A stretch of 64,000 bases of DNA from Echria macrotheca. Lineage: Eukaryota > Ascomycota > Sordariomycetes > Sordariales > Schizotheciaceae. Location of the stretch: the NCBI GenBank assembly GCA_030411725.1, contig MU839830.1, positions 1,178,001 through 1,242,000 of the forward strand. Reading direction: 5' to 3'. Within the stretch, counting starts at the first letter, position 1. Every line of letters starts with the position of its first letter. Below the pieces are notes generated by a model, which was given only the letters and a program-made list of their open reading frames with translations, had not been told where the DNA came from and did no database searches. A program made the translations under genes and the position numbers. Positions 21,530 to 31,127 of the stretch are shown piece after piece.

Positions 21530-21991
21530 GCTGCCGCTGACGGTGGCTCAGATTGGCACTGGTGAAGTACTTTCGGTGTAAGTGAGCGGATTCGCCTTCT
21601 GCGGGTTGCGGGTTGCGGCTGGCAGCCGGTGTCGCGACAATTAGTTTGGCGGTCGAGGGATGAAGACGAAGTGAAGTTTGAAGCTGGAGCCTTGGCTTGA
21701 CTGTTACTGCTACTGTGTCAGTTTAGTGTCTCCACACTGTCCTGACTCAGCAGGCTGAACCTGTTCTGACCAATGACACAAGAAACAGATTAAACCAGGG
21801 GGTTGGAGCTCGGTGCAGCAGCTGTGCCCACTCCAGCAACAAGCTGCCCTGCCACTGCCCGTCGGCGCGGCAGGGAGACAGTTGCATGAGAAAGCAATCT
21901 CACGTCGCGCGACCGCCCGAAACACCACACGACAGCACACCGCACGCCCATCCCGCCCGCCCGACAGCCTCGCACACGACCTAGCATCGCC
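21530..21991. promoter_or_regulatory. Shared promoter between prp5 and the HMG-box gene
   Basis: 462 bp between two outward-facing start codons. The part next to prp5 carries a short repeated gcgggttgcgggttgcgg motif near 21600. No TATA box is obvious. Frames that cross this interval on the minus strand are antisense shadows of the HMG gene. Confidence 0.5.
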
Positions 21992-23067
21992 ATGTTGTCG
22001 GCAATTGGGCTCGCGACAGCCCGGCAGCTGCGGGCCAGCTCCGGCGTCACCGCCCTCCGACACCACCCCGTCATCGTCCTGCCCATCCGCACCATCGCCG
22101 TCTCGCAGCGGTCCTTCTCGCAGTCTTCCTTCCGACCGGCCTCCAAATCTGATCCTTCCAAACCAAAAGCCGCCTCCAAAACCAAGAAGCCCGCCAGCCC
22201 AAAAAAGAAGGCGGCCGCTCCCAAGGCGCAGGTGAAGAGGGAGCCGACGCCGAAACAGCTCGAGCTCGCCGAGCTGCGACGGCAGCGCGACGCGAAGCGC
22301 CAGGAGCGCCAAAAGGCCAAGGATGGGAAGGAGCAGGTCAAGCGGTTGATTGCGCTGTCGCTGATCAAGGAGGAGCCCAAGCTGCAGACGGCCGCGTCGG
22401 TGTGGAGCGAGTTTCTGACGGAGCAGACCAGGGGTGCCAAGTACAGGTCTGCCGACGACGTCAAGGCAAAATGGCGCCAGACGTCCGAGGAGTTTACCAC
22501 TCTGTCGGAGGCCGAGAAGGAGGTTTGTGTTTTGTCTCTGTCTGCCCATGTCTCGAAACTGAATAAACTAACTCCGACCAAAGCGCCTGGCCGTCAAGGC
22601 GGCCCAGGCTAAAGCCGCGGCGCAGGCGGCCTACCGCGCCTGGGTGGTGTCCAAGACGCCCCTCGAGATATACAACGCCAACCAGGCGCGCGTCAAGCTG
22701 CGCACCACGGCCGGGATGCACCCCAAGAAGATCGAGGACGACAGGCTGCCCAAGCGCGCGCCGGGCGTGTTCGCGCTGTTCACCAAGTCGCGCTGGGCCT
22801 CGGGCGATCTCAAGGGGACCATTAAGGATAACTTTGCCACGATCAACCGCGAGTGGAAGGCGCTGAGTGAGGCGGAGCGCAAGGTATGTTTTTCCGAGAG
22901 AGATACATTTGTGATTCTCCAAGATGGATGATGCTAATATGTGATTGATACAAAAACAAAAGCCATTCCATGATTTATCCGTCCAGCTCAGGGCCGAGTA
23001 TGAGAAGCAGGCTAGACTCTTGGGGTTGCCCGTGCAGGAGACGTACTTTGTCAAGTCGGAGGAGTGA
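21992..23067 (+). CDS. Mitochondrial HMG-box protein (Abf2/TFAM-like)
   Basis: Exons 21992-22522, 22584-22883 and 22963-23067 give 311 residues. The last acceptor is chosen because it yields ERKPFHDLSVQLRAEYEKQ, an HMG-box helix 3 pattern; a later acceptor at the next cag would lose it. The N terminus is basic, with many Ser and Arg and no acidic residue for about 45 residues, like a mitochondrial presequence. A Lys/Ala-rich linker follows, then two HMG-like units: one around residues 125-185 (SVWSEFLTEQTRG...) and one around 235-300 (GVFALFTKSRWASG...). This layout resembles mitochondrial nucleoid packaging proteins. DNA packaging is inferred from layout; the boxes are diverged. Confidence 0.78.
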
Positions 23068-23773
23068 TTGGCGATTCAATAAAATAAAAAAGAAGGTAGA
23101 AACGGTAGTGGGGGGGTGGGTGTTGTGTACAAAGCCCTGTACGAATATTCTCGTCGGTCGACGTGTGACGTGTTGATACCTTTTTTTCTTCTTCTTTTTC
23201 TTATTTCTTATGGAATGGAAATGGAAATAGGGAAATGGAATGGGTTCTGGGTTCTGCAGGAAGGGAAATGTTGGGTTTCTTCGGGTATTGTGGGAAGCTC
23301 CCTCCGGGCGTCGTCGTACCTGTGGACTGACTACCTTGGGAGGATGTGTGTGTGTGTGTGTGTCTGCCATAGATGTATATGGATCACTCAGGTGCGAGTG
23401 GATATCTGCCTGCCCGTCCCGTGTTGGGTGCTTGACAATGGAGGAGTCACAGTCATCTTGGCCATATTTAGCTAAAGGTCATGTTCAGGGATGGATATCC
23501 CAGGATGTGAGAAACGGGTGATGATAACCTTCGTTGCGTCCGGTACCTATAGTAGATACATTCACTCGTAGATACACCCACTCATACATGATCATCATTC
23601 CCGCGACAAAAATCCAAAGCGACAAAAACCACCAATGCAGACATGACAAGTAACAAAAAACACCTCCCAATGAAAAGGGTATCTCGTCCAGTCATCAATC
23701 CGGCCATGCCCATCAAGTAACGCCATGCTAAACCCACCACTCCAGCAAACTCATCGACTACCCGTGCGATAGC
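23068..23773. other. Convergent spacer after the HMG-box gene
   Basis: About 700 bp between convergent genes. It holds a T-rich tract near 23180-23215 and a TG repeat at 23345-23363. No gene is supported. Confidence 0.5.
23345..23363 (+). repeat. (TG)n microsatellite
   Basis: About nine and a half TG units in a 3' flanking region. No function is implied. Confidence 0.9.
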
Positions 23774-25234
23774 TCATCTCTGCGACCCCGACCGTGCCCC
23801 GGTAACAACAACAACCTCGCCATCTCCCGCAACCCACTCCATCCCGATCTTGGCCCGTCTCTCGCTCGCCAGCCACAGCACGAGATACATGTGGCCCACC
23901 ACACAACCCCAGCAGTACAGCCTGATCCAGGTAAAGTCCCTGTCGCGCTTGCACGCGATACCCCAGCCCACATCCCTCTGCGTCAGGTAGTCCGTCAGGA
24001 AGCCCCAGGCGTTCCGCTTGAGCATCTCGTCCCATGACTGGCAGTCGAGTCGCCAGTAGCCCCTTTCGAAGGGCCGGAGCTCGCGCGTCTGAGACTGGGG
24101 ACGGTATCGTTTGGCAAGCTGGAGCTTTTCGGCAAGGACGGCGAGGGTGTCGGTAATCATGTCTGCTGGTTGTAGCTCCGAAACGGATGCCGCGGGGGCA
24201 GGCGTGAGTATTTCGACATGATCAAGCTTTCGTGTCTCTACCGTCTTGGTCTTGGCGTGGTCTTGTCTTGGGCCGACATCGCTTGAGCTGCGCTCAAGAG
24301 CCTTTCCGCGAGGTGAGGTTGGCGATATCCGTGCTCTCTTGGCCGGCGGCTCGGAACCTGCCCGTGAAGGTACTGCCGCCTCGTTCATAACGCCGTCGTC
24401 GAGAAAAGATGAAGCGAATCGGGTCTCTTCTATAAAAGACGTCGATTCGGGTGTGTAGAGTGGTGGCCGGTTCTCCTTGGTGATAGGAGGGGACCTCGGA
24501 ATAACAATAGCTGCTGGCAGTTCACGATTCCCGCTGTGGCCGTCCTCTGCACCGAATTTTTTGTTTGTCGGGGGTGTCGGTATGACCGGTGCCACCAGAC
24601 GCGTGTCATCGCGGTTCCCAATTCTCGTCATAAGATCCGATGGCTGGGTATCGGGGATTTCAACATCCCACTCGCTCGGCAGCGCCCGTGTAAGCTGCGA
24701 ACTCGGGACCGCATTCCTTTCCGAACCGGCTGCGGCCGATAACGTCTTTCGCCCCCGTACGGGCGAAGTTTCTGACTGGCTACTCTCGAATCCGGAGATA
24801 TAGTGCTCCAGTATCCTTGTCGGGGAGCAAAACTGGGCGATGGCCACGTTATTCTCCGGGAGCGAGTCTTGGACAACACTCGGCGGTGCCACCCACGATG
24901 ACTGGGACTCTGGAGGGCCATCCTCGGAGACCTGGATGGCTTGTGCATGTCGGAGATGAGGCGAGGCCATATTCCCGAATGCACTCTGGAAAGAGATGTC
25001 TGGCGTGCTGATGATCAATGCCTGGTCTGCCGATGCCATGTTGCCCTCGTCCTCCCCACCGTCAAGGTGCACGGTTTGTTCGTCGCTGCCGCCATGGTAG
25101 ATGTTTGTCTTTGTCTCGACGTCGAAATGAAGATATGACCGTGCCAATTTGCGATAGTCAACGTCATTTACTGCTCTCGCTGGCGCAGCGATATGCACCA
25201 GTATCTCAACGGTCGGATCGCTGGCGCACGCCAT
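23774..25234 (-). CDS. Conserved-looking fungal protein of unknown function
   Basis: Single exon, 486 residues from the ATG at 25234. The open frame extends 17 codons further upstream, but only from a TTG, so the ATG is preferred. Residues 1-360 are rich in Ser, Pro, Thr and charged residues and look disordered, with a basic PPAKRARISPTSPRGK stretch that could be a nuclear signal. The last 110 residues are different: they are rich in Trp, Cys and aromatic residues, begin near RPFERGYWRLDCQSWDEML, and include a hydrophobic run LYCWGCVVGHMYLVLWLAS that could be buried or membrane-inserted. That mix of a long disordered arm and a compact aromatic tail recurs in fungal uncharacterised proteins. 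I do not recognise a named family. Confidence 0.7.
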   Translation of the reverse strand: MACASDPTVEILVHIAAPARAVNDVDYRKLARSYLHFDVETKTNIYHGGSDEQTVHLDGGEDEGNMASADQALIISTPDISFQSAFGNMASPHLRHAQAIQVSEDGPPESQSSWVAPPSVVQDSLPENNVAIAQFCSPTRILEHYISGFESSQSETSPVRGRKTLSAAAGSERNAVPSSQLTRALPSEWDVEIPDTQPSDLMTRIGNRDDTRLVAPVIPTPPTNKKFGAEDGHSGNRELPAAIVIPRSPPITKENRPPLYTPESTSFIEETRFASSFLDDGVMNEAAVPSRAGSEPPAKRARISPTSPRGKALERSSSDVGPRQDHAKTKTVETRKLDHVEILTPAPAASVSELQPADMITDTLAVLAEKLQLAKRYRPQSQTRELRPFERGYWRLDCQSWDEMLKRNAWGFLTDYLTQRDVGWGIACKRDRDFTWIRLYCWGCVVGHMYLVLWLASERRAKIGMEWVAGDGEVVVVTGARSGSQR

Positions 25235-25592
25235 GCCCGCATTCACGCCGCTGCCCCGCCAACCCCCGCTGCTCAGAGAAAACAAAATTCGGGACGAGTA
25301 TATTTTTGAAATGAATCGAATTGATGCGAGCGATGTTAGCGAATGAGAAGAACCGAGAAGGGAATGCAGATGGCACCAAACAAAAAACGCAGCAGAGACA
25401 AAGAAGGCGAGGAGTGAGTGAGCAAGTGTTGTTCATCTGAACTGCCGACCGTGACTGCCCCACTCCGACGAGTTTGCCTGGTTTAACCAAGTTAAACCCT
25501 AACCCTACATAAAAGGGGTGTCAACATTCCCACTGCGTCACCAAGAATTGATATTCCAACTTTGATCAATTACCGCTGTCTGCCTACACTGA
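25235..25592. promoter_or_regulatory. Promoter of the orphan gene, with a telobox-like motif
   Basis: 358 bp between the ATG at 25234 and the end of the next minus-strand frame. At 25494-25507 the sequence reads aaaccctaacccta, which is two overlapping telomere-type units and contains the AAACCCTA telobox core. It lies about 260 bp upstream of the ATG, a promoter-like distance. Confidence 0.5.
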
Positions 25593-27458
25593 TTACCGCT
25601 CTTCTTTGTAAGCAATCATACTGGCTACACAGAATGCAACCTTTGCTGTACCGAAACTCACAATCACCACCGTGGGTTCCTTCTTCTTTTTCTTTTTCTT
25701 CTTATCCTCCTTGCCCTCCTATTCCCGTTCTTTTATCTCTCCCTCCTCCTCAGACTCTCCCTTCTCCTTAGACGTCACGTCATCCGGGGACTGGAGCTCT
25801 TCCGGGTGCCCGAGATTAGAGAGGTGGGATATCAAGTCGTCCTCCGACTCGTACGCCTCCTAGTCGTACAGGACGTGGATCTGCTCACCGTGAACCGCCT
25901 CGGGTTCTACCCGCAGTGTTTTTGGGTACGAGAATTCATCGATTCGCTAATCTCCCGGAATTCTGGCTGCCCTTATGGCAGGAAGCAGGTAAAAAAAAAT
26001 GAACCTCCGAAATATGGGCACATCTTGAGGCATTAGTAAAAACGTCCGCGCCGCATCGTTGCCGTCGCACAGGAATTCGGTTAGGGGCGACCGCTCTTCG
26101 GAGGGGAACCTGTCGGCCACCCAGTTACACTCCACGTAATAGACAAGGTCCGCAAGTGATGAGATTTCCTCGGGAATGGCTTTTTTGGCTTTGGAGACAG
26201 TCCTTTTGGCCTGGGTGCCGCTCTCATCAGACCCGAGGGCTGAACCCGTGGTGGCCTGAGGGATACCCTCTTCGGCCTTGAGGATATCAATCCGGGGGGG
26301 AACAGGCTTGACCGAAAAGAGTCCCTCATCTTCGTCATCTTCGTCATCAGAAGAATCCATAATGGGTTTTACAACGAGCGTATCCAACGGATTGACCGTA
26401 CCCAATGGCGATACCGTAGCAGCCGAGCTACCCTTGGACGATTCCGGAGTATAGACGGTACCAAGGGATAGCCCCGGGGGGCCAGAGATGTCCTACGACG
26501 GCCAAGAAGCCGCAGTGGCTGCTGCGAGAGAGACTGCATCGTCGCCAAAAACGGAACTCATTGCGCTTTTCGCCATCGTCAGAAGAGACGACCTGGTCGT
26601 CGGCAAGTAATCCAAAACATTTGATCCCCTCCTCGCTGGTAGAGAGCTGTGGGCCGGATGGGGGGATTCGGGCGGGCCCTCCGTGAACATTTCCAATGAC
26701 TGAAGAAACATGCTCGCTGGCGTGGACTCTAAACTAGTCGATGCTCTCCTCGGCGGTAGAGGGGGAGGGGGGGGTACAGCTAGCAGATGCTCGAAGCCGG
26801 CAGGGGGGCGTATCGGATACCATTCTGTCAACTGAGGATGCGACGAGCTCGTCGGCGTATACTCGAGACCAGTCGATGCCCTCCTCCTTGGCGGTAGAGG
26901 GGGAGGGGGGCGTATCGGAGGTCGTTCTGTCGACTGAGCATGCGACGAGCTCGTCGGCGTATACCCGAGACCAGTCGATGCCCTCCTTGGCGGTAGAGGG
27001 GGAGGGGGGCGTACGGGAGGTATGGATCCGTATGCAATCACCGGAGCCAGTTCCGTCGACTGAGGAGACGACGAGGGGGCTAGCAGGTGCTCGGAACCGT
27101 GAGGGGGGTGTGTCGGAGGTCGTTCTGCTGACTGAGGATGCGACGAGCTCGTAGGCGTATACTCGAGACCAGTCGATGCCCTCCTTGGCGGAAGAGGAGG
27201 AGGGGGAGGGGGGAGTTTGACCCGAATCACTGGGGCTGGTTTATTTGATTGAACAGACAACGGAATCGTCGACGAGAAATCGGAAGTCGTTGTTGTTGGA
27301 CTTGCCGGCATGGCTGACGGCAGGAGGGTGCCTTTCGGAGCCGGGGGCTCGGGCGGATCTTCTGGGGCCAATTCCGTCAACCGAAGACGCGACGGAGTCC
27401 CCGTGACGTGCCCGCGAATTGCTGATGCCCTTTTCGACTGAGAGGGAGGGGAAGACAT
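25593..27458 (-). pseudogene. Proline-rich repeat protein frame interrupted by four amber codons
   Basis: On the minus strand one frame runs from ATG (27458-27456) to TAA (25595-25593), 622 codons. It contains no TGA and no internal TAA, but four TAG codons at + positions 26493-26495, 25947-25949, 25860-25862 and 25719-25721. The first 321 codons encode a Pro/Ser/Arg-rich protein with four copies of PPPPLPPRR followed by AST. The part after the first amber holds an acidic patch (DSSDDEDDEDEG), a hydrophobic, aromatic stretch that looks folded (VYYVECNWVADRF, then IFFYLLPAIRAARIPGD), and a Glu/Lys-rich tail with eight lysines. A random 300-codon stretch would hold about 14 stops; the 300 codons after the first amber hold three, all TAG. 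It may be a decaying gene, a recoded gene, a 321-residue gene with unrelated DNA downstream, or one with introns I cannot place. It could equally be split into two genes, since an ATG at 26360 opens 137 codons. Confidence 0.55.
26733..27232 (-). repeat. Coding repeats of about 34 codons (PPLPPRRAST modules)
   Basis: Related blocks around the core tgccctccttggcgg recur on the + strand near 26740, 26880, 26975 and 27175. Two block starts (26857 and 26959) are 102 bp apart and the next is at 27157, 198 bp on. In the minus-strand protein each block gives PPLPPRR, then AST, then a Ser/Pro/Gln-rich spacer (YTPTSSSHPQ). The spacing stays in multiples of three, so the repeats were selected as protein or copied recently. 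Confidence 0.8.
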
Positions 27459-28455
27459 GATGCAATCGACCGAGTTGACTTCGAATGAGAACGAAGAATA
27501 GTCGTGCTGAGGAATGCCTGTCTACAAAGGTAAAACGAATGGATGCCGATAGCGATTGCTGGAGCGAGGGATGTTTCTGCTTGAAGAGGGAAGAAGCTGT
27601 CGAACCAGAAGAACATTTCGGTTTATATTCAGGGCAGCATTGGGCTTGCCAGTTACCTGTAAGGTCGGGTCGTTGCGGAGGCAGCTTCAACTTTGTGTTT
27701 GGCAAATATGCCTTCCTTACAAGCAGTAGTCAAACCTGATCCTTCCGGTAGAACTCAGCTGACCGTTCCGCCAACAGACCGATCCTCTGGCACCCAACCT
27801 GTGGCTCGGAACTAGGCCAGGCAGGAGCACGCAGAAAAGATGGAAGGTGCGCAGGGACCCATGGCAACTGTATTTAGCCAATCCATCAGGGCACCTCTCC
27901 TCTTCCACAATCCAAGCATCCTTACCTAGGCTTTCAAGTCTACAATGTGGCTGGAAAGTGGTCTTGTTTTCGTCATGTGGTATCAGTATTAACCCACCGG
28001 AAGACCATAACCTGGAATGATATTAGCGAACACACACAAGGACCGACACCAAAAGAAACAGATGGGAAGGCTGAATCAACCCTGTCCTGGGTCTCCTGTA
28101 TGTCTCTGCACCGCAGCTCAGGGGCATGGTCTCACGTGTGGCACATAGACGGACTCGGAGACATCGTTTAAAAATCTCCCTTCGATTCTGGAAGGTCTTA
28201 AACTACGAATAATACCACCCACTTTCCATCCCATACCACATATGAGAGTCCTTGTGGTCTTGAAGTCCCGTCCTCCCATGCGCGTATGGAGTCTCTATGC
28301 TCATGAAACGGCCCAATCCTTGTGTTCATTCCAAACCAAACGCCGCTCTACTCCTTGCTTCCAATGCATCGAACCGCTGCGTCGCTAACGACGGGCAAAA
28401 TCTCCTCCCAGCCTCCATGACATGCGATTTTCTATTCACCTCCGGCCCAGTGATT
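27459..28455. other. Intergenic region between the amber-split frame and npl4
   Basis: About 1 kb. The left part should contain the promoter of the minus-strand frame starting at 27458; the right part the npl4 3' UTR. GTG-started frames overlap 27241-27705 but have no ATG start or domain. No RNA gene was found. Confidence 0.45.
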
Positions 28456-30549
28456 TCAAGACGGATTCGACGGTCGATTTTCAGTTAACCTGACAGCCGC
28501 GAAACGCTTAGCAAGAGGTTCATCCATTGTATGGCCGGCCAGGTTGCTACGTCCGGCCTGGTCCGCTTCAGCACGGGGGCGCTTTGGAAGTCTCTCACCA
28601 GTGGAGTGCAGGATGACATGAAGCGTCTGCCATCCTGGGGAATCGCGGAGCTCGAATGCCTCGGCAAGATCGAAACGAACCGCAAGGTTGCACAGCAGAG
28701 CTTCCTCCTCCTTCATCATGGTTAGTCTGCTACCTATATCACCAAGTGGAAAGCGTACCTTGGACAAAACACCCATTTGGTGCATAAAACACAAGAGATG
28801 GAAATTGGAGGCGTGCAACAGGTTGTCGTTCTGCTGGCGAACTCTGAGTATCTTGGCCACCGCCGAGATGTCCTGAGCTTCCCCAAGAGCCTCCCGATTG
28901 GCGATTGGAAATCCCTCGTCTGTAAACATCGGGTGTTCTGTTTCGGGGAAACCGTGCGTGAGGGTGACAAAGAGGTACTCAACGGGAAACGAAGGCTTGG
29001 CGTTCTCCTGTACATTTGCACCGTACTCGTTGATTTTGCGATAAAAGACTTCGGGAATGTATCTCGTCCTGCTCACAGATCCGTCGTCCTCCTCCTCTTC
29101 ACGGACCAGCATCACCGTGGGGTCGGCCGACGGCTCGATGATATCCGCGCGGACCATTTCTACTGCGTCGTTGGACATTTGGTACGACGAGATTGCGATC
29201 TCGCCCTCCTCGTTGCCGGACACGACACAGGTGACGAAGTTGGAGCCAAACCTGCCCGTGTCGCTCCACTTCGTCACCTTGGGGTGCTGAGCTTGGAGCC
29301 GTGCTGCAAACGTGATTTCCTGGGAAGCGAGGAAATAGGAATCAGCGTGTCGTTTGCAGACGACAGACCCGTCGCCTTTTCCTGAATCCAGGAGATCTGT
29401 CCAGATAACACCGACTTTCTCCAGTCCGCATAACCTGGCCACCTGATCGACATCTTTCTCATTCTCCCACTGGTTGAGGGTGACGCCATCAACCTCGTCT
29501 ACTTGAGGAGGCTCATAGATGGCCTCTACAACGGCCTTGATGCCCAGAGGCACCACGTCGTACTCCAGGTACCGACCGTAGAGGAAACCAAGCCGTTGGT
29601 TCCCGGACCGCCGCCAACAGTCCAGGAACTTGTCAATAATCTTGGCGGATGCGAACTCGACGTGGTCCACCATTCGAAACGGTTGGGGCTGAAGGGTAAT
29701 GGCGCTTGGCTGGCATTTTGTGCAAATGCCCTCCGGCCACTGTGGATGACCCGACGGGCAATCCCGCTTGACCCGATAGTAGGGCTCGACCAGAGGCGGA
29801 ATGAAGGAGGCGCCGAGCTCGGGTTTATTCGTCGCAGAGTTGATCTTGCGAAGGTAGGCATGCATGGACATGTACTTGATCTTTTTCTCTTCAAGGTACT
29901 GCGCGTTGAAGGGGTCCAGAGGCATGCAATAGTCGCACATGCCCTTGGGTCCATGTCGACACATCTTGTCCCTCCCTCTGGGAATCTTGCCATCGAGCTT
30001 GTCAAGTCTGTCATCGAGAGGTGATTGTCTAACCACCTCCCAGGGGTTCTTGATCTTCTCGGAGGGCGACGTCAGCGGAGGTGGGTCGATGGGGTAGTCT
30101 TCCGTCGGGAGCACCGGCTTTCCGTTCAGGCGGTTCGTCGACGACTCAATCCGAGTTGAAGTCTCAGTGTCTCCGGCACCGTCATCGCTGTCGGCTTTTT
30201 TGTATTGGTAGGTAACAAACACCTGATCGCCATGTCTACAGCCAAGAGTCAGCCCGAGCAGCAACACAGAGCGCCACCCTGCACTTACTTCAACCCTACT
30301 TGCGAGACCCTGAATCGGGCCACCTCTCCGATTCTCTTCTTGTCACCCCCATTAAAGCTATTCGAAAGGGTAATCGTCTTGGGGTCTACCGTCGAGGGGA
30401 TTTTGGTCAAGAGCTGGAGAGAGCTGCAGTTAGTTTTAGGTAGGGGATCATGACAGGGTACGAACCTGTCGTCCCAGGTCGCCGAAAGTATCGCTGTCCT
30501 CGACGGTGAGGCGAAACATGCCATCGGGGGTCCGAAATCTAAGAAGCAT
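28456..30549 (-). CDS. npl4: Npl4, Cdc48/p97 ubiquitin-recruitment cofactor
   Basis: Four exons, 30549-30466, 30413-30289, 30235-28759 and 28710-28456, give 646 residues. Joins restore DLGRQLLTKIPSTVDP, VGLKHGDQVFVTYQY and MGVLSKEEEALLCNL. The third intron (28711-28758, 48 bp) is in frame and ends in AAG after a GACTAAC branch site. The N-terminal 80 residues form a ubiquitin-like fold, two Cys-rich zinc loops follow (CRHGPKGMCDYC and CPSGHPQWPEGICTKC), then the Npl4 MPN-like domain from DHVEFASAKIIDKFLDCWR. With Ufd1 it brings polyubiquitylated proteins to Cdc48 in ER-associated degradation and replisome unloading. The C terminus has a basic PKRPR stretch. It is divergent from sec66. Confidence 0.93.
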
Positions 30550-31127
30550 GGCGTCTGTGCTTGCGGAGGATAGCTGTGATGTTCTCGGCGGAGACGATGC
30601 TAACTGGCGTGGTGTTTGGTAGCTGGAGGGTTCGGTGCTGGCGGTTGCTCGAGACAGAAAGTGTGTGGGGTTGCGGGCACTTTCCACACCTTCCAGAAAA
30701 CTGTCGGTAGCTGGAAAGTGTTGGAAGACCGGACGTGGGAGCTCGGGTGACAAATGCGCCCAAGGTTGCGAGAGGTAGTTCAGGAGTGCTGTGGTGGAGG
30801 GGAGAGCTTCTATAGTGGGCCGTCGTCATACAGTCGTGCCTGGCTGTTGCCCCTCAGCCCCTCAGGTGAGGTACGTACCGAAATCTGCCGAAGCCAGACA
30901 ACCCTTGCCAGCCAACCAGCCACCCCTGCAGGTTGCAACCCTGGAGGACAAAGAGCCAAGAAGTTGAAGTTGTCAAGCTGTTCTTTCGAGGCCCATTTGG
31001 ACCGTTGCTGCAGCTGCCAGCACCGTCCCTTCGCAACACTCCACGCTCTTTGTTGCCGCATTCCGGACCACACATTCGCAGACTTTTGAATCTGCCCGAG
31101 GGTTTTGTTTATTCTATTCTACAGACC
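30550..31127. promoter_or_regulatory. Shared promoter between npl4 and sec66
   Basis: 578 bp between outward-facing start codons. Both neighbours act at the ER (Npl4 in degradation, Sec66 in import), so shared control would make sense, but no named element was recognised. Frames reading through it lack ATG-started conserved protein. Confidence 0.45.

Noticed and set aside
25860..25890. Intron ending at the third TAG of the amber-split frame
   Set aside because: A good gtgagc donor exists, but the intron would be about 29 nt, below any intron in the window (minimum 42).
27241..27705. 154-codon minus-strand frame overlapping the start of the amber-split frame
   Set aside because: It overlaps the better-supported frame in another phase, and its composition does not show the repeats or a domain.
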